Below are positions 19,109 to 25,924 of a stretch of 42,396 bases of DNA, piece after piece. Made by a program: the position numbers and the translations under genes. The DNA comes from Nitrospirae bacterium YQR-1 (lineage in GTDB: Bacteria; Nitrospirota; Thermodesulfovibrionia; Thermodesulfovibrionales; Magnetobacteriaceae): positions 1 through 42,396 of the forward strand of contig JAMOBJ010000031.1 in assembly GCA_039908095.1 (NCBI GenBank), read 5' to 3'. The notes below the pieces were generated by a model, which saw only the letters and a list, made by a program, of their open reading frames with translations, was not told the DNA's origin and did no database searches. Every line of letters starts with the position of its first letter. Positions within the stretch are counted from its first letter, which is position 1.

Positions 19109-19513
19109 TCAGCCGGTTACTTTCTTTATAAACACTTCAGTAGCTTTTAAAGCTGCTTTGACCATATCTGTCTCGTGTATTAAGCCCCTATAGTACCCTG
19201 CTATGTGAAGTGTGTCGTAGAGATAATCAAATTCCCTCATCAGCTTGCCGTTGTTTACGGATAACTCCTTTCTTAAAACTTCCCTGTAAGCCTCTGCTGA
19301 CTTAGGAAGCTTCTTTTTAATCAACCCCCTCTTAATTAAAGCCTCATCTATGGCCTCCAGTAGCGCTAAATAGGCCGTGCTGAACGCCTCTCTTACAGGC
19401 TTAATGTCTGTATAAAAGTTATCATCTATCGGCGATTGACTCAGCAATTCCTTTGCATTGGCCAAATACCTTAAAGCCTCTCCTTGTGTGTGCGTTGTTG
19501 CTCTATGTGCCAT
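19109..19513 (-). CDS. DUF5618 family protein (HEPN-like helical protein)
   Basis: The 134-residue helical protein matches the DUF5618 pattern: ALRYLANAKELL near the start, DDNFYTDIKPVREAFSTAYLALLEAIDE (residues about 32-60), and YLYDTLHIAGYYRGLI near residue 108. The fold resembles HEPN-type helical bundles, but the R-x4-6-H RNase motif is not evident. It follows a small helix-turn-helix gene by 4 nt, so the two form a pair resembling a toxin-antitoxin or regulator-effector unit. Function is unproven. Confidence 0.8.
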   Translation of the reverse strand: MAHRATTHTQGEALRYLANAKELLSQSPIDDNFYTDIKPVREAFSTAYLALLEAIDEALIKRGLIKKKLPKSAEAYREVLRKELSVNNGKLMREFDYLYDTLHIAGYYRGLIHETDMVKAALKATEVFIKKVTG

Positions 19514-19517
19514 TTTT

Positions 19518-19709
19518 TCAGTCCTTAACAGATTGTAGTGTTTTTTTGCTATCTCTTATAAAACGGTTAAGCTCCGTTTCCTCAATATACACCTTTCTTT
19601 CTGATAACGTAACGGACATAAGCCTACCCTCTTTGATCCATTTCCAAAGAGTTGACCTTGAGATATTCAAATTCTTTCTTACCTCAGATAACGGTATAAG
19701 CTTTTCCAC
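19518..19709 (-). CDS. Small helix-turn-helix (excisionase/MerR-like) DNA-binding protein
   Basis: The 63-residue product begins at GTG (19709-19707). PLSEVRKNLNISRSTLWKWIKEG is a MerR/excisionase-type helix-turn-helix, followed by a wing (VTLSERKVYIEETEL) and a short helix (NRFIRDSKKTL). It is typical of 'helix-turn-helix domain 17' proteins. The promoter at 19716-19743 places transcription start at or next to the GTG, so the mRNA may be leaderless. It probably regulates itself and the following DUF5618 gene. Confidence 0.8.
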   Translation of the reverse strand: MEKLIPLSEVRKNLNISRSTLWKWIKEGRLMSVTLSERKVYIEETELNRFIRDSKKTLQSVKD

Positions 19710-19715
19710 AATTCT

Positions 19716-19743
19716 ATCATATTAAGTCCATTAATGTTTGTCA
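19716..19743 (-). promoter_or_regulatory. Promoter of the HTH-DUF5618 pair
   Basis: Consensus -35 TTGACA (19743-19738) and -10 TATGAT (19721-19716) with a 16-nt spacer on the minus strand. The -10 is only 6 nt from the GTG start codon. Confidence 0.65.
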
Positions 19744-19838
19744 ATGCTTTTTATTAGAAAATAGGTATTGACATGTCGCACATAATAGACGCAAATAAAG
19801 CTATTATACTGTATAGCACAACTTATGGAGGTGTAAAA

Positions 19839-19964
19839 ATGTCAAAACGTGTACCTTAATTTCACTTAAAAGTGGGCTTGACAATAGGGGCTACTATCGT
19901 CGACAAGCAGAGAAAACTTGTACAAATTCCAATGGATATATACCAAAAATCTATGTCCGATTAA
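19839..19964 (+). pseudogene. Small ORF with strong RBS interrupted by an in-frame TAA
   Basis: A strong site (GGAGGTG) precedes ATG at 19839. The frame reads MSKRVP, then TAA (19857-19859), and then continues in the same frame for 34 codons (FHLKVGLTIGATIVD, then KQRKLVQIPMDIYQKSMSD) to a TAA at 19962-19964. The intact reading would be a 41-residue protein. A -10-like TATACT lies at 19805-19810. This looks like a recently inactivated small gene; an internal GTG (19872) could still start a 30-residue product. No family is recognised. Confidence 0.4.
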
Positions 19965-20005
19965 ATCGTAGCTACTCCATAATAAGCAATGCGGTAAGGA
20001 AAAGC

Positions 20006-21511
20006 CTACCGGCAGCATCTGACTCTGAATCGTGAGCCTGGCAGACCGTCATCCAAATAATCCGTGCCGCTGCATATCTCATTCAGAGCTCTGTCGGCCT
20101 TTTCGGTTTTGTTATAGTACAAATAGCATGTTCCATTGGTTTTGTCGGCTAATGCCGGGTTAAAGTAGCCACCTTCTTTTTCCAGTACATATTTATAAAA
20201 TCGCACATATGTAAAAAACTCGTCGTTAATCAGAGTCAGTTTTTTAGGATTATAGTCAATTCCCTTTTTGTAAGCATACTTAAACCCATATCCTATGAAA
20301 GCCTCTACAGTTTTAGGCGGATAAACATAAAAATACAAGTAAAGAAAAACAGCAGCCTGAAGAATTAGTGTGATAAACACTGAAGGGGATAGAAATCTTA
20401 CAGCCTTATAGTGTTTCAACTCATCAAAGGCATAAGCGGACAGTATCAACATAAAGAGCGCAATAAGGAGACCCCTTAAGGACTGAGGGCATTCAAAGGT
20501 CAAAGCACCGGCAACTGGTGATATGACAAGAAAGGCTGCTAACAGTCTGACAAATTTGTTTTCAAAAACATGCCTTTTTCTGAGAGCAAGGTAAATCCAA
20601 AAAATGAAAAGAGCAAATACCGTTACATACATCAGGCCAAAGTTTCCGATTCCAAGCCTGAGATTAACATCCCCTTTGGTAAGCAGGTATTCAGGGCTGA
20701 AAAATGAAATATAATTTTTAATAAAGAGCAGTGTTTTTTCAAAGAAAGATAAGCCCGGATCGTAGAGGTAAGTGGTTTCTTTAAATCTGACTGTAAGAGC
20801 GTCAGGATTTCTTTTAACAAAAACAGCATACGGTATCAGCGATATTAGAAACGAAAGAACAAAGGAAATGTTTCGTAAAAGATATCGCCGGCGTCTATAG
20901 ATAAAAACAACTGCAACAGCCATAGGAAATGCAATGAGTCTTGAGCTCGTGTAAGAATATACGGAAAGCCCCAAAAAAAAGCCTGCAACAATTGCAAAGA
21001 ACAAATTACTTGAGTTGATGAGAAAATCCTCTTCATAGGTTTTATATATAAAAAACAATAAAAGCGTAATAACAGTTAACTGTGAAACAGCCTCAAAAGC
21101 TATTCTTGAAATGATAAAAAACCACGGAAGCGTGCCGGCACTTATGAGGGCATATAGCAGGATTTTTTTGTTGTCCGGGAAAATCCTCTTAATTAAAAAG
21201 AAAAACACCAATAAAAATATTGAAAAAAATAAGAAGCTGGTAAATCTGAGGTAAAACTCAGAAAATCCATGTACTTTGAACACTATTGCATTAACGTATA
21301 TATACAGAGGATTTTTGTACTCACCGAATGCTCTGAAAAACAAAGGATATGGTATTTTGTATTCGTCAAAGCCATGTTTTGCTATTAAATATGCGTTGTT
21401 TCCAATAGAAGTCTCATCTACAAAGAATCCCCTTGGAATTTCACTCAGCTTGAAAATATGAATAAACAACACCATCATAAAAACAAAAATGATCAATAAT
21501 TTTTTCAACAT
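20006..21511 (-). CDS. GT-C type membrane glycosyltransferase (PMT/ArnT-like)
   Basis: A 501-residue polytopic protein with about 10-12 membrane spans. After the first span it has the GT-C signature loop: P-R-G-F-F-V-D-E-T (Asp32, Glu33 as the metal/donor-binding pair), then AKHGFDEYKIPYPLFF and GEYKNPLYIYV. The C-terminal 100 residues are soluble and periplasmic, ending in a Cys-containing tail. Family 39/83-like enzymes transfer sugars from polyprenyl-phosphate donors to lipids or proteins. It stands alone next to flagellin, so a role in surface or flagellin glycosylation is possible but unproven. Confidence 0.85.
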   Translation of the reverse strand: MLKKLLIIFVFMMVLFIHIFKLSEIPRGFFVDETSIGNNAYLIAKHGFDEYKIPYPLFFRAFGEYKNPLYIYVNAIVFKVHGFSEFYLRFTSFLFFSIFLLVFFFLIKRIFPDNKKILLYALISAGTLPWFFIISRIAFEAVSQLTVITLLLFFIYKTYEEDFLINSSNLFFAIVAGFFLGLSVYSYTSSRLIAFPMAVAVVFIYRRRRYLLRNISFVLSFLISLIPYAVFVKRNPDALTVRFKETTYLYDPGLSFFEKTLLFIKNYISFFSPEYLLTKGDVNLRLGIGNFGLMYVTVFALFIFWIYLALRKRHVFENKFVRLLAAFLVISPVAGALTFECPQSLRGLLIALFMLILSAYAFDELKHYKAVRFLSPSVFITLILQAAVFLYLYFYVYPPKTVEAFIGYGFKYAYKKGIDYNPKKLTLINDEFFTYVRFYKYVLEKEGGYFNPALADKTNGTCYLYYNKTEKADRALNEICSGTDYLDDGLPGSRFRVRCCR

Positions 21512-21808
21512 TTAATAGTGTTCCGGCATTATTAAAAGAAAATCTCTCAACAAAATCATTGATTTAATACCATAATTAATGATAGATAAAAATACAAAAA
21601 AAATCAAGACAGACTTGACTTTTTGAGTAAATTATTAAACAATAGTGACAGATGGTATAAGGGGTCGACGCTGGGGGCGCAACCCTGTATTAGTGTTATT
21701 ATCGGTTTTTTTATTGTATTGCTTTAGGGATTGGGGAAAAAAACTTGTGAAGCAGCTTTTCATAACAAAATTTTAATTTGAGAAAAATCTTCGGGTGGGG
21801 GGGTAGGT
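21512..21808. other. Intergenic region upstream of flagellin with a G7 tract in the ribosome site
   Basis: This 297-base region is AT-rich apart from a GC-rich patch near 21660-21690. I found no clear sigma28 or sigma54 promoter. Just before the flagellin ATG (21809) lies a run of seven G (21797-21803) that overlaps the ribosome-binding region. Such a tract can change length by slippage. Confidence 0.5.
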
Positions 21809-22819
21809 ATGGCATTCGTTATAAATACCAACATAATGTCAATCAATGCACAGCGTAATCTCAACAGGACACAGGGACCACTACAGGATGCTATGCAGAG
21901 GCTGTCGTCGGGCTTAAGAATCAACTCAGCTAAGGATGATGCAGCAGGATTAGCAATAGCAACACGAATGACGGCACAAATCAGGGGGCTTACGGTAGCG
22001 GTAAGAAATGCCAACGACGGTCTGTCAATTACACAAACGGCAGAGGGTGCTTTGGATGAGGTAACCAATAACTTACAGAGAATCCGTGAACTCGGTTTGC
22101 AGGCATTGAGCGGTCAATACGGCTCAACCGATGTTGGTTACATGCAAAAAGAGGTTAATTCACTTGTGGAAGAGATAGGACGGATATCAGAGCAAACAAA
22201 ATTTAACGGCAAGAGATTGTTGTCGGATTCCTTCAGTGTATCCATGAAAGTAAGTTATTCGGCAAGTGATTCGGCAATTTCGATGAATGTGCCATCGGTC
22301 AACACAGACGTATTGGGCGGAAACACCTATACATCAAGCGGAAAAGACGGTACTATCATGTATTTGAAAGACATCCATACTGCAACATCAACAGCAGTAG
22401 AGGGTGTGGGAGACGCCTCATGGGTAAGCGGAGCCGGATATCCCTCAGCATTTAGCTACACAGCAAGCGTCTCAATAACTTATACAGGCAGGGCATCATT
22501 TATGGTAAATGATGTCAGTCAGTCAACAGGATTGAGGTCTGCTGCATCGAATGCAATAGCGATTGTAGATTCGGCAATAACCTCTGTGACCAGTCTTCGG
22601 GCTTCCATGGGTGCTAAGTCAAACCAGTTTGAGGCGGCAATTCGTAATCTGGATAATGTTTTAGAGGCTTCACAGTCCTCCAGATCGAGAATCATGGATG
22701 CAGACTTTGCCCAGGAGACGGCAAACCTCACAAAATCCATGATACTCCGGCAGGCAGGCATTTCCGTCTTATCGCAGGCCAACACCGCCCCTCAAAGTGT
22801 TCTTAATCTTTTAAGATGA
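21809..22819 (+). CDS. fliC: Flagellin
   Basis: The 336-residue protein has both conserved flagellin ends. The N-terminal D0/D1 region (residues 1-140) contains AFVINTNIMSINAQRNL, RLSSGLRINSAKDDAAGLAI and ANDGLSITQTAEGAL. The C-terminal D1/D0 region (about 245-336) contains ASMGAKSNQFEAAIRNLDN and ends SVLSQANTAPQSVLNLLR. The central variable domain is short (about 100 residues, Ser/Thr-rich), so this is a small flagellin. It is transcribed alone. A MITE-like repeat begins 20 nt after the stop codon. Confidence 0.97.
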   Translation: MAFVINTNIMSINAQRNLNRTQGPLQDAMQRLSSGLRINSAKDDAAGLAIATRMTAQIRGLTVAVRNANDGLSITQTAEGALDEVTNNLQRIRELGLQALSGQYGSTDVGYMQKEVNSLVEEIGRISEQTKFNGKRLLSDSFSVSMKVSYSASDSAISMNVPSVNTDVLGGNTYTSSGKDGTIMYLKDIHTATSTAVEGVGDASWVSGAGYPSAFSYTASVSITYTGRASFMVNDVSQSTGLRSAASNAIAIVDSAITSVTSLRASMGAKSNQFEAAIRNLDNVLEASQSSRSRIMDADFAQETANLTKSMILRQAGISVLSQANTAPQSVLNLLR

Positions 22820-22839
22820 GGAGTTTCAGGCTCTTTTAT

Positions 22840-22977
22840 ACCAAGTAGCAGTCAAAAGAGTAACGAGGCGGCAAGGAGAAAGCGACACCTCCCCTTAACA
22901 GGGGATTCCCCTTTAGGGGAGACGCTGAGGAGCTTTTGACGAAGCTAACAAAGTTAATCGAATGACTGCAACTTGGT
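22840..22977. repeat. MITE-like element, copy 1
   Basis: A 138-bp element with 15-bp terminal inverted repeats: ACCAAGTAGCAGTCA at the left and TGACTGCAACTTGGT at the right (one mismatch), flanked by TA on both sides. An internal palindrome of CCCCTT/AGGGG blocks lies in the middle. The element at 28604-28740 is its reverse complement with about 90% identity by eye (the first 57 nt are identical). No coding capacity. It resembles a miniature element mobilised by a Tc1/mariner/IS630-type transposase with TA target sites. Confidence 0.85.
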
Positions 22978-23050
22978 ATTAGACGATTGAATGCTGCTTG
23001 CTATCACATCCAGAAAGTGTATTTGCTAATATAGCGAATTTTAAGAAAAT

Positions 23051-23533
23051 CTACTTTACTGTCATATCTAAAGAAAACGATAGTGTGAGCTTTTGGTTTT
23101 GCTTAATCTCTGTCCTTTGCCCTGTTGTCAGTCTTACATCATCAAGATATGTCTCATTTGTGGAATTCAGATCCTCAATCAACCACTTACCGTTTTCAAA
23201 GGTAAATTTAACATGACGGCGGGATACTGTCGGAAAATCAGCTATTACATCCGCTCCCACCGCTTTTCTGCCCACCACATCCCCCGGCTTAACCACTATT
23301 TCCCTGCCGTCTTTAAGCCGTAATAACAAGCGGTTTTTGACTTCCACGATTGTTCTGTCATCAGAGGTAGCAGGCGGCGGCACTGCTTCAAGGGCTTCCT
23401 GAGATACTTTGAATTCATCGGTAAACTCATCGTTTGGCTTTATGCCTGAGATGTCTCCAAAACAACGGCTGCACATCATATCAGCCGATGAATTAACCCC
23501 CCTGCATGTCGGACACACTTTAACCAATCCCAT
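23051..23533 (-). CDS. Zinc-ribbon FHA-domain protein
   Basis: A 160-residue cytosolic protein. Residues 7-24 are a zinc ribbon (Cys7, Cys10, Cys21, Cys24: CPTC and CSRC). An acidic linker follows with a peptide DDRTIVEV (Thr61). Residues about 68-157 are an FHA domain: G-R at 89-90, T-V-S-R-R-H (Ser104, His107) and D-L-N-S-T-N-E-T-Y-L (121-130). FHA domains bind phosphothreonine. The peptide around Thr61 resembles the Thr heptads at the N-terminus of the kinase encoded by the same operon, so it may be phosphorylated and bind the FHA domain in cis, as in GarA/OdhI. It is the last gene of the four and overlaps the radical SAM gene by 14 nt. Confidence 0.92.
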   Translation of the reverse strand: MGLVKVCPTCRGVNSSADMMCSRCFGDISGIKPNDEFTDEFKVSQEALEAVPPPATSDDRTIVEVKNRLLLRLKDGREIVVKPGDVVGRKAVGADVIADFPTVSRRHVKFTFENGKWLIEDLNSTNETYLDDVRLTTGQRTEIKQNQKLTLSFSLDMTVK

Positions 23534-24131
23534 TTAAAATTGCCTCCATATCCTGCTGCCGCGGGATGCCGGCTATGAAAATCCTGTCCTTAAGCTTAAT
23601 CACCTGAAGCGGTCTCATATTTCCCCTTTGGCTTAAATACTTTTCATATACGGCTACCAGAGATTGCTGTTTTGACAAGACTATTGCCCTCTGATTCTCT
23701 GAGCCCTTCCACCACTGTTGCGTCTCCATGCCGGCTGTGAACTCCCCGTCTATCAATACATCCACAAGCGGCAAGATATAGCCGTACTTCAAAGCTAACT
23801 CCTCATGCCTGTATCCGCTATAAAGTAAAATGTCATTAAAGCCCCTCTCTCGTATCAATAGCAAGAGCTCATACAGGGCATCCGGCTGAAAAAAGGGCTC
23901 CCCGCCGCTTATTGTTATCCCGGACCCCTGATATTTACTCAGTGCCGCCATTACCACTGATGTAGTTGTTTTATGCACAGCACTTTGTTCCCATGTAAAC
24001 TCAGACATACAGCCGCTGCATCTTATGTTGCAGCCCTGAAACCATATCCCGACACGATTACCCGGCCCAAGGGTGCTCAGTGGATAGTGAATCAGGTTTA
24101 TATATATATCTCTGCTATTATGATTTCCCAT
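23520..24131 (-). CDS. Radical SAM protein, NrdG/PflA activase-like
   Basis: A 203-residue protein with the radical SAM cluster motif C-N-I-R-C-S-G-C (Cys34, Cys38, Cys41), preceded by G-P-G-N-R-V-G-I-W-F-Q-G, and the SAM-binding I-S-G-G-E-P (75-79). Later LLYSGYRHEELALKYG and DVLIDGEF match small glycyl-radical-activase proteins such as NrdG. No ribonucleotide reductase or glycyl-radical enzyme is nearby. Instead it is sandwiched between the AAA+ ATPase (34-nt overlap) and the FHA protein (14-nt overlap), so the substrate is probably a protein or nucleotide of this operon's pathway. The overlaps show tight translational coupling. Confidence 0.92.
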   Translation of the reverse strand: MGNHNSRDIYINLIHYPLSTLGPGNRVGIWFQGCNIRCSGCMSEFTWEQSAVHKTTTSVVMAALSKYQGSGITISGGEPFFQPDALYELLLLIRERGFNDILLYSGYRHEELALKYGYILPLVDVLIDGEFTAGMETQQWWKGSENQRAIVLSKQQSLVAVYEKYLSQRGNMRPLQVIKLKDRIFIAGIPRQQDMEAILNGIG

Positions 24132-25924
24132 ACCTGCTCCGATTCCGTTAAGTCTGTTACAGTTACCGTCTCCCCGGGCTTTATCCCATAATCAAAAAGT
24201 GCTCTCGATACCGGATTAACAAAAGCAGTTTCAAGTTTGTTTCCTATCCCGCGTCCTCCCATTGTAAGGTCGGCACAGCAGTAATCATTAAGCTTTTTTG
24301 ATACCTCATCAGTTAATTTCACTGTGATTTTAAAACTATCCTCTATTTTTTCTAAAACGCTGCTAATCATCTTTTTAACAATAGCGGCGGCGGACTCCGG
24401 CCTTATAAAGTCAAACACCACGATATTGTCTCCGATTCTGTTTAATATCTCCGGCCTGCCAAGTTTATACTTAAAGAAATCCTCTATAGCAGTCTGTATT
24501 TCCGTTGTGATTGCATCTAAGGGCATACCCGGGTCAACCCGCATTTTCTTTTGGCCCTCGGCGCTTATGTCATATATCCCCAGATTGCTCGTAAATATTA
24601 TCAAGCTCTCGGAAAAATATACAGTCTCACCGCGCCCGGAGGTTAACCTGCCGTCATCTAAAATCTGTAGAAATATGTCAAGGATTTTAGGGTTGGCTTT
24701 TTCTATCTCATCAAACAGGATTACGGAAAAAGGGTTTTGTTTCACGGAATTTGTCAGCTCCCCCCCCACATCATATCCTACATATCCGGGTGGCGCTCCT
24801 ACCAGCCGCTGGTCGGCGTGCTCTTTGGAAAACTCACTCATGTCAAACCTGATGTAACTTGTCTCTGAGCCAAAGAGCAGCTCAGTGAGCGCCCTGGCAA
24901 GCTCAGTCTTTCCCACCCCGGTGGGGCCTGCAAAAAACAACACCCCTTTAGGGCGCTGGGAAAACTTTGAGTACTGTGCCCCTGAGAGATTAAACACAGC
25001 ACGTTTTACTATGTCTTGTGCCCTTCGTATGGCATGAGGCTGCCCCTTTACCCTTAAACTTAAAATTTCAACCGACTTTGATATTTTATCGAAATCCAGC
25101 TTTGACCATGGATTTTCCACTATGCCGAGTTTATAGGCTCGTATGGCTGACCCTATCTCTGAAAACACAATCCCCTGTTTTCTTGCCAACGATACAATGG
25201 ATATTATCTCCGTACCATGTAAATTATTTGTCTGGTCTATAAAAAGGTTGATGTTTTCACCTTTTCTATTATCATCAAGTGTGTTAAAGCCGGTTATATT
25301 TTTCGCAAGGTTTTCAATAATAATTTTTCTTAAATGAAAGTCCGGCCTCGGCACTGCCAGGACTTTAACCTTTGGGCTTTCCAGGGTAAACCATGCAGGA
25401 ATATCGTTTTCCTTATTGAGTAGCCATATTATCAGGTTAAACTGCGGAAACGCAGCCCCATCGGCAATTACCGGTATTGACTTCTGGGAAAGATGGTAGG
25501 CTCTGTAGTAAAGCTCCTGCATATCATTAGGTGCGATGTCTTGCAGCCGTGAGGCGAAGTTCATAATTACGGCTGTGTAGGTTGTATTTGTTGTTGAAAA
25601 CTGCTCAATTATTCCGGCAGCCTTTAAAGGTGTGCATGGATAGGGTTTTTCCTTTTTAATCTCCTCAGGGGTAATTTTTTTTATCTTTTCCGGCTCCCCC
25701 TCCATGACTTCAAAGCCGTAGAGTGGCTCGTATGCCAAAATGATGGAGTATCCTGCCTCTTTAAGAATTCTATGCAGATAGTCTGTCATCTTTAAAGTCG
25801 TTACGGCGCCGGAAATCTCTATTGGATAAATGTCAAACACATTTCCCCACAGAATAAACTGTGGTTTAATTGTCAGAAACCTGATTATTTCCCTTGCCCA
25901 TTTAGGCATAATCTCATTTGTCAT
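24098..25924 (-). CDS. ClpB/ClpA-like AAA+ ATPase with degenerate first ATPase module
   Basis: A 608-residue protein. Residues 1-280 look like a degenerate AAA module: no Walker A is visible, but IIWLLNKENDIPAWF and VPRPDFHLRKIII resemble the sensor-1 and following segments of AAA proteins. Residues about 285-600 are a complete ClpB D2-type module: Walker A GPTGVGKT (333-340), pore loop PPGYVGYD, Walker B VILFDEIEKA (401-410), sensor-1 IIFTSNLG, GRPEILNRIGDNIVVF, and a C-terminal small domain with the sensor-2 region (GGRGIGNKLE). Such modules unfold or remodel proteins. Its start overlaps the kinase gene by 11 nt and its end overlaps the radical SAM gene by 34 nt. No peptidase-docking loop was recognised. 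Confidence 0.92.
   Translation of the reverse strand: MTNEIMPKWAREIIRFLTIKPQFILWGNVFDIYPIEISGAVTTLKMTDYLHRILKEAGYSIILAYEPLYGFEVMEGEPEKIKKITPEEIKKEKPYPCTPLKAAGIIEQFSTTNTTYTAVIMNFASRLQDIAPNDMQELYYRAYHLSQKSIPVIADGAAFPQFNLIIWLLNKENDIPAWFTLESPKVKVLAVPRPDFHLRKIIIENLAKNITGFNTLDDNRKGENINLFIDQTNNLHGTEIISIVSLARKQGIVFSEIGSAIRAYKLGIVENPWSKLDFDKISKSVEILSLRVKGQPHAIRRAQDIVKRAVFNLSGAQYSKFSQRPKGVLFFAGPTGVGKTELARALTELLFGSETSYIRFDMSEFSKEHADQRLVGAPPGYVGYDVGGELTNSVKQNPFSVILFDEIEKANPKILDIFLQILDDGRLTSGRGETVYFSESLIIFTSNLGIYDISAEGQKKMRVDPGMPLDAITTEIQTAIEDFFKYKLGRPEILNRIGDNIVVFDFIRPESAAAIVKKMISSVLEKIEDSFKITVKLTDEVSKKLNDYCCADLTMGGRGIGNKLETAFVNPVSRALFDYGIKPGETVTVTDLTESEQVWEIIIAEIYI

Noticed and set aside
21600..21808. 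Sigma28 or sigma54 promoter for flagellin
   Set aside because: No match to TAAA-N15-GCCGATAA or GG-N10-GC that I could support.
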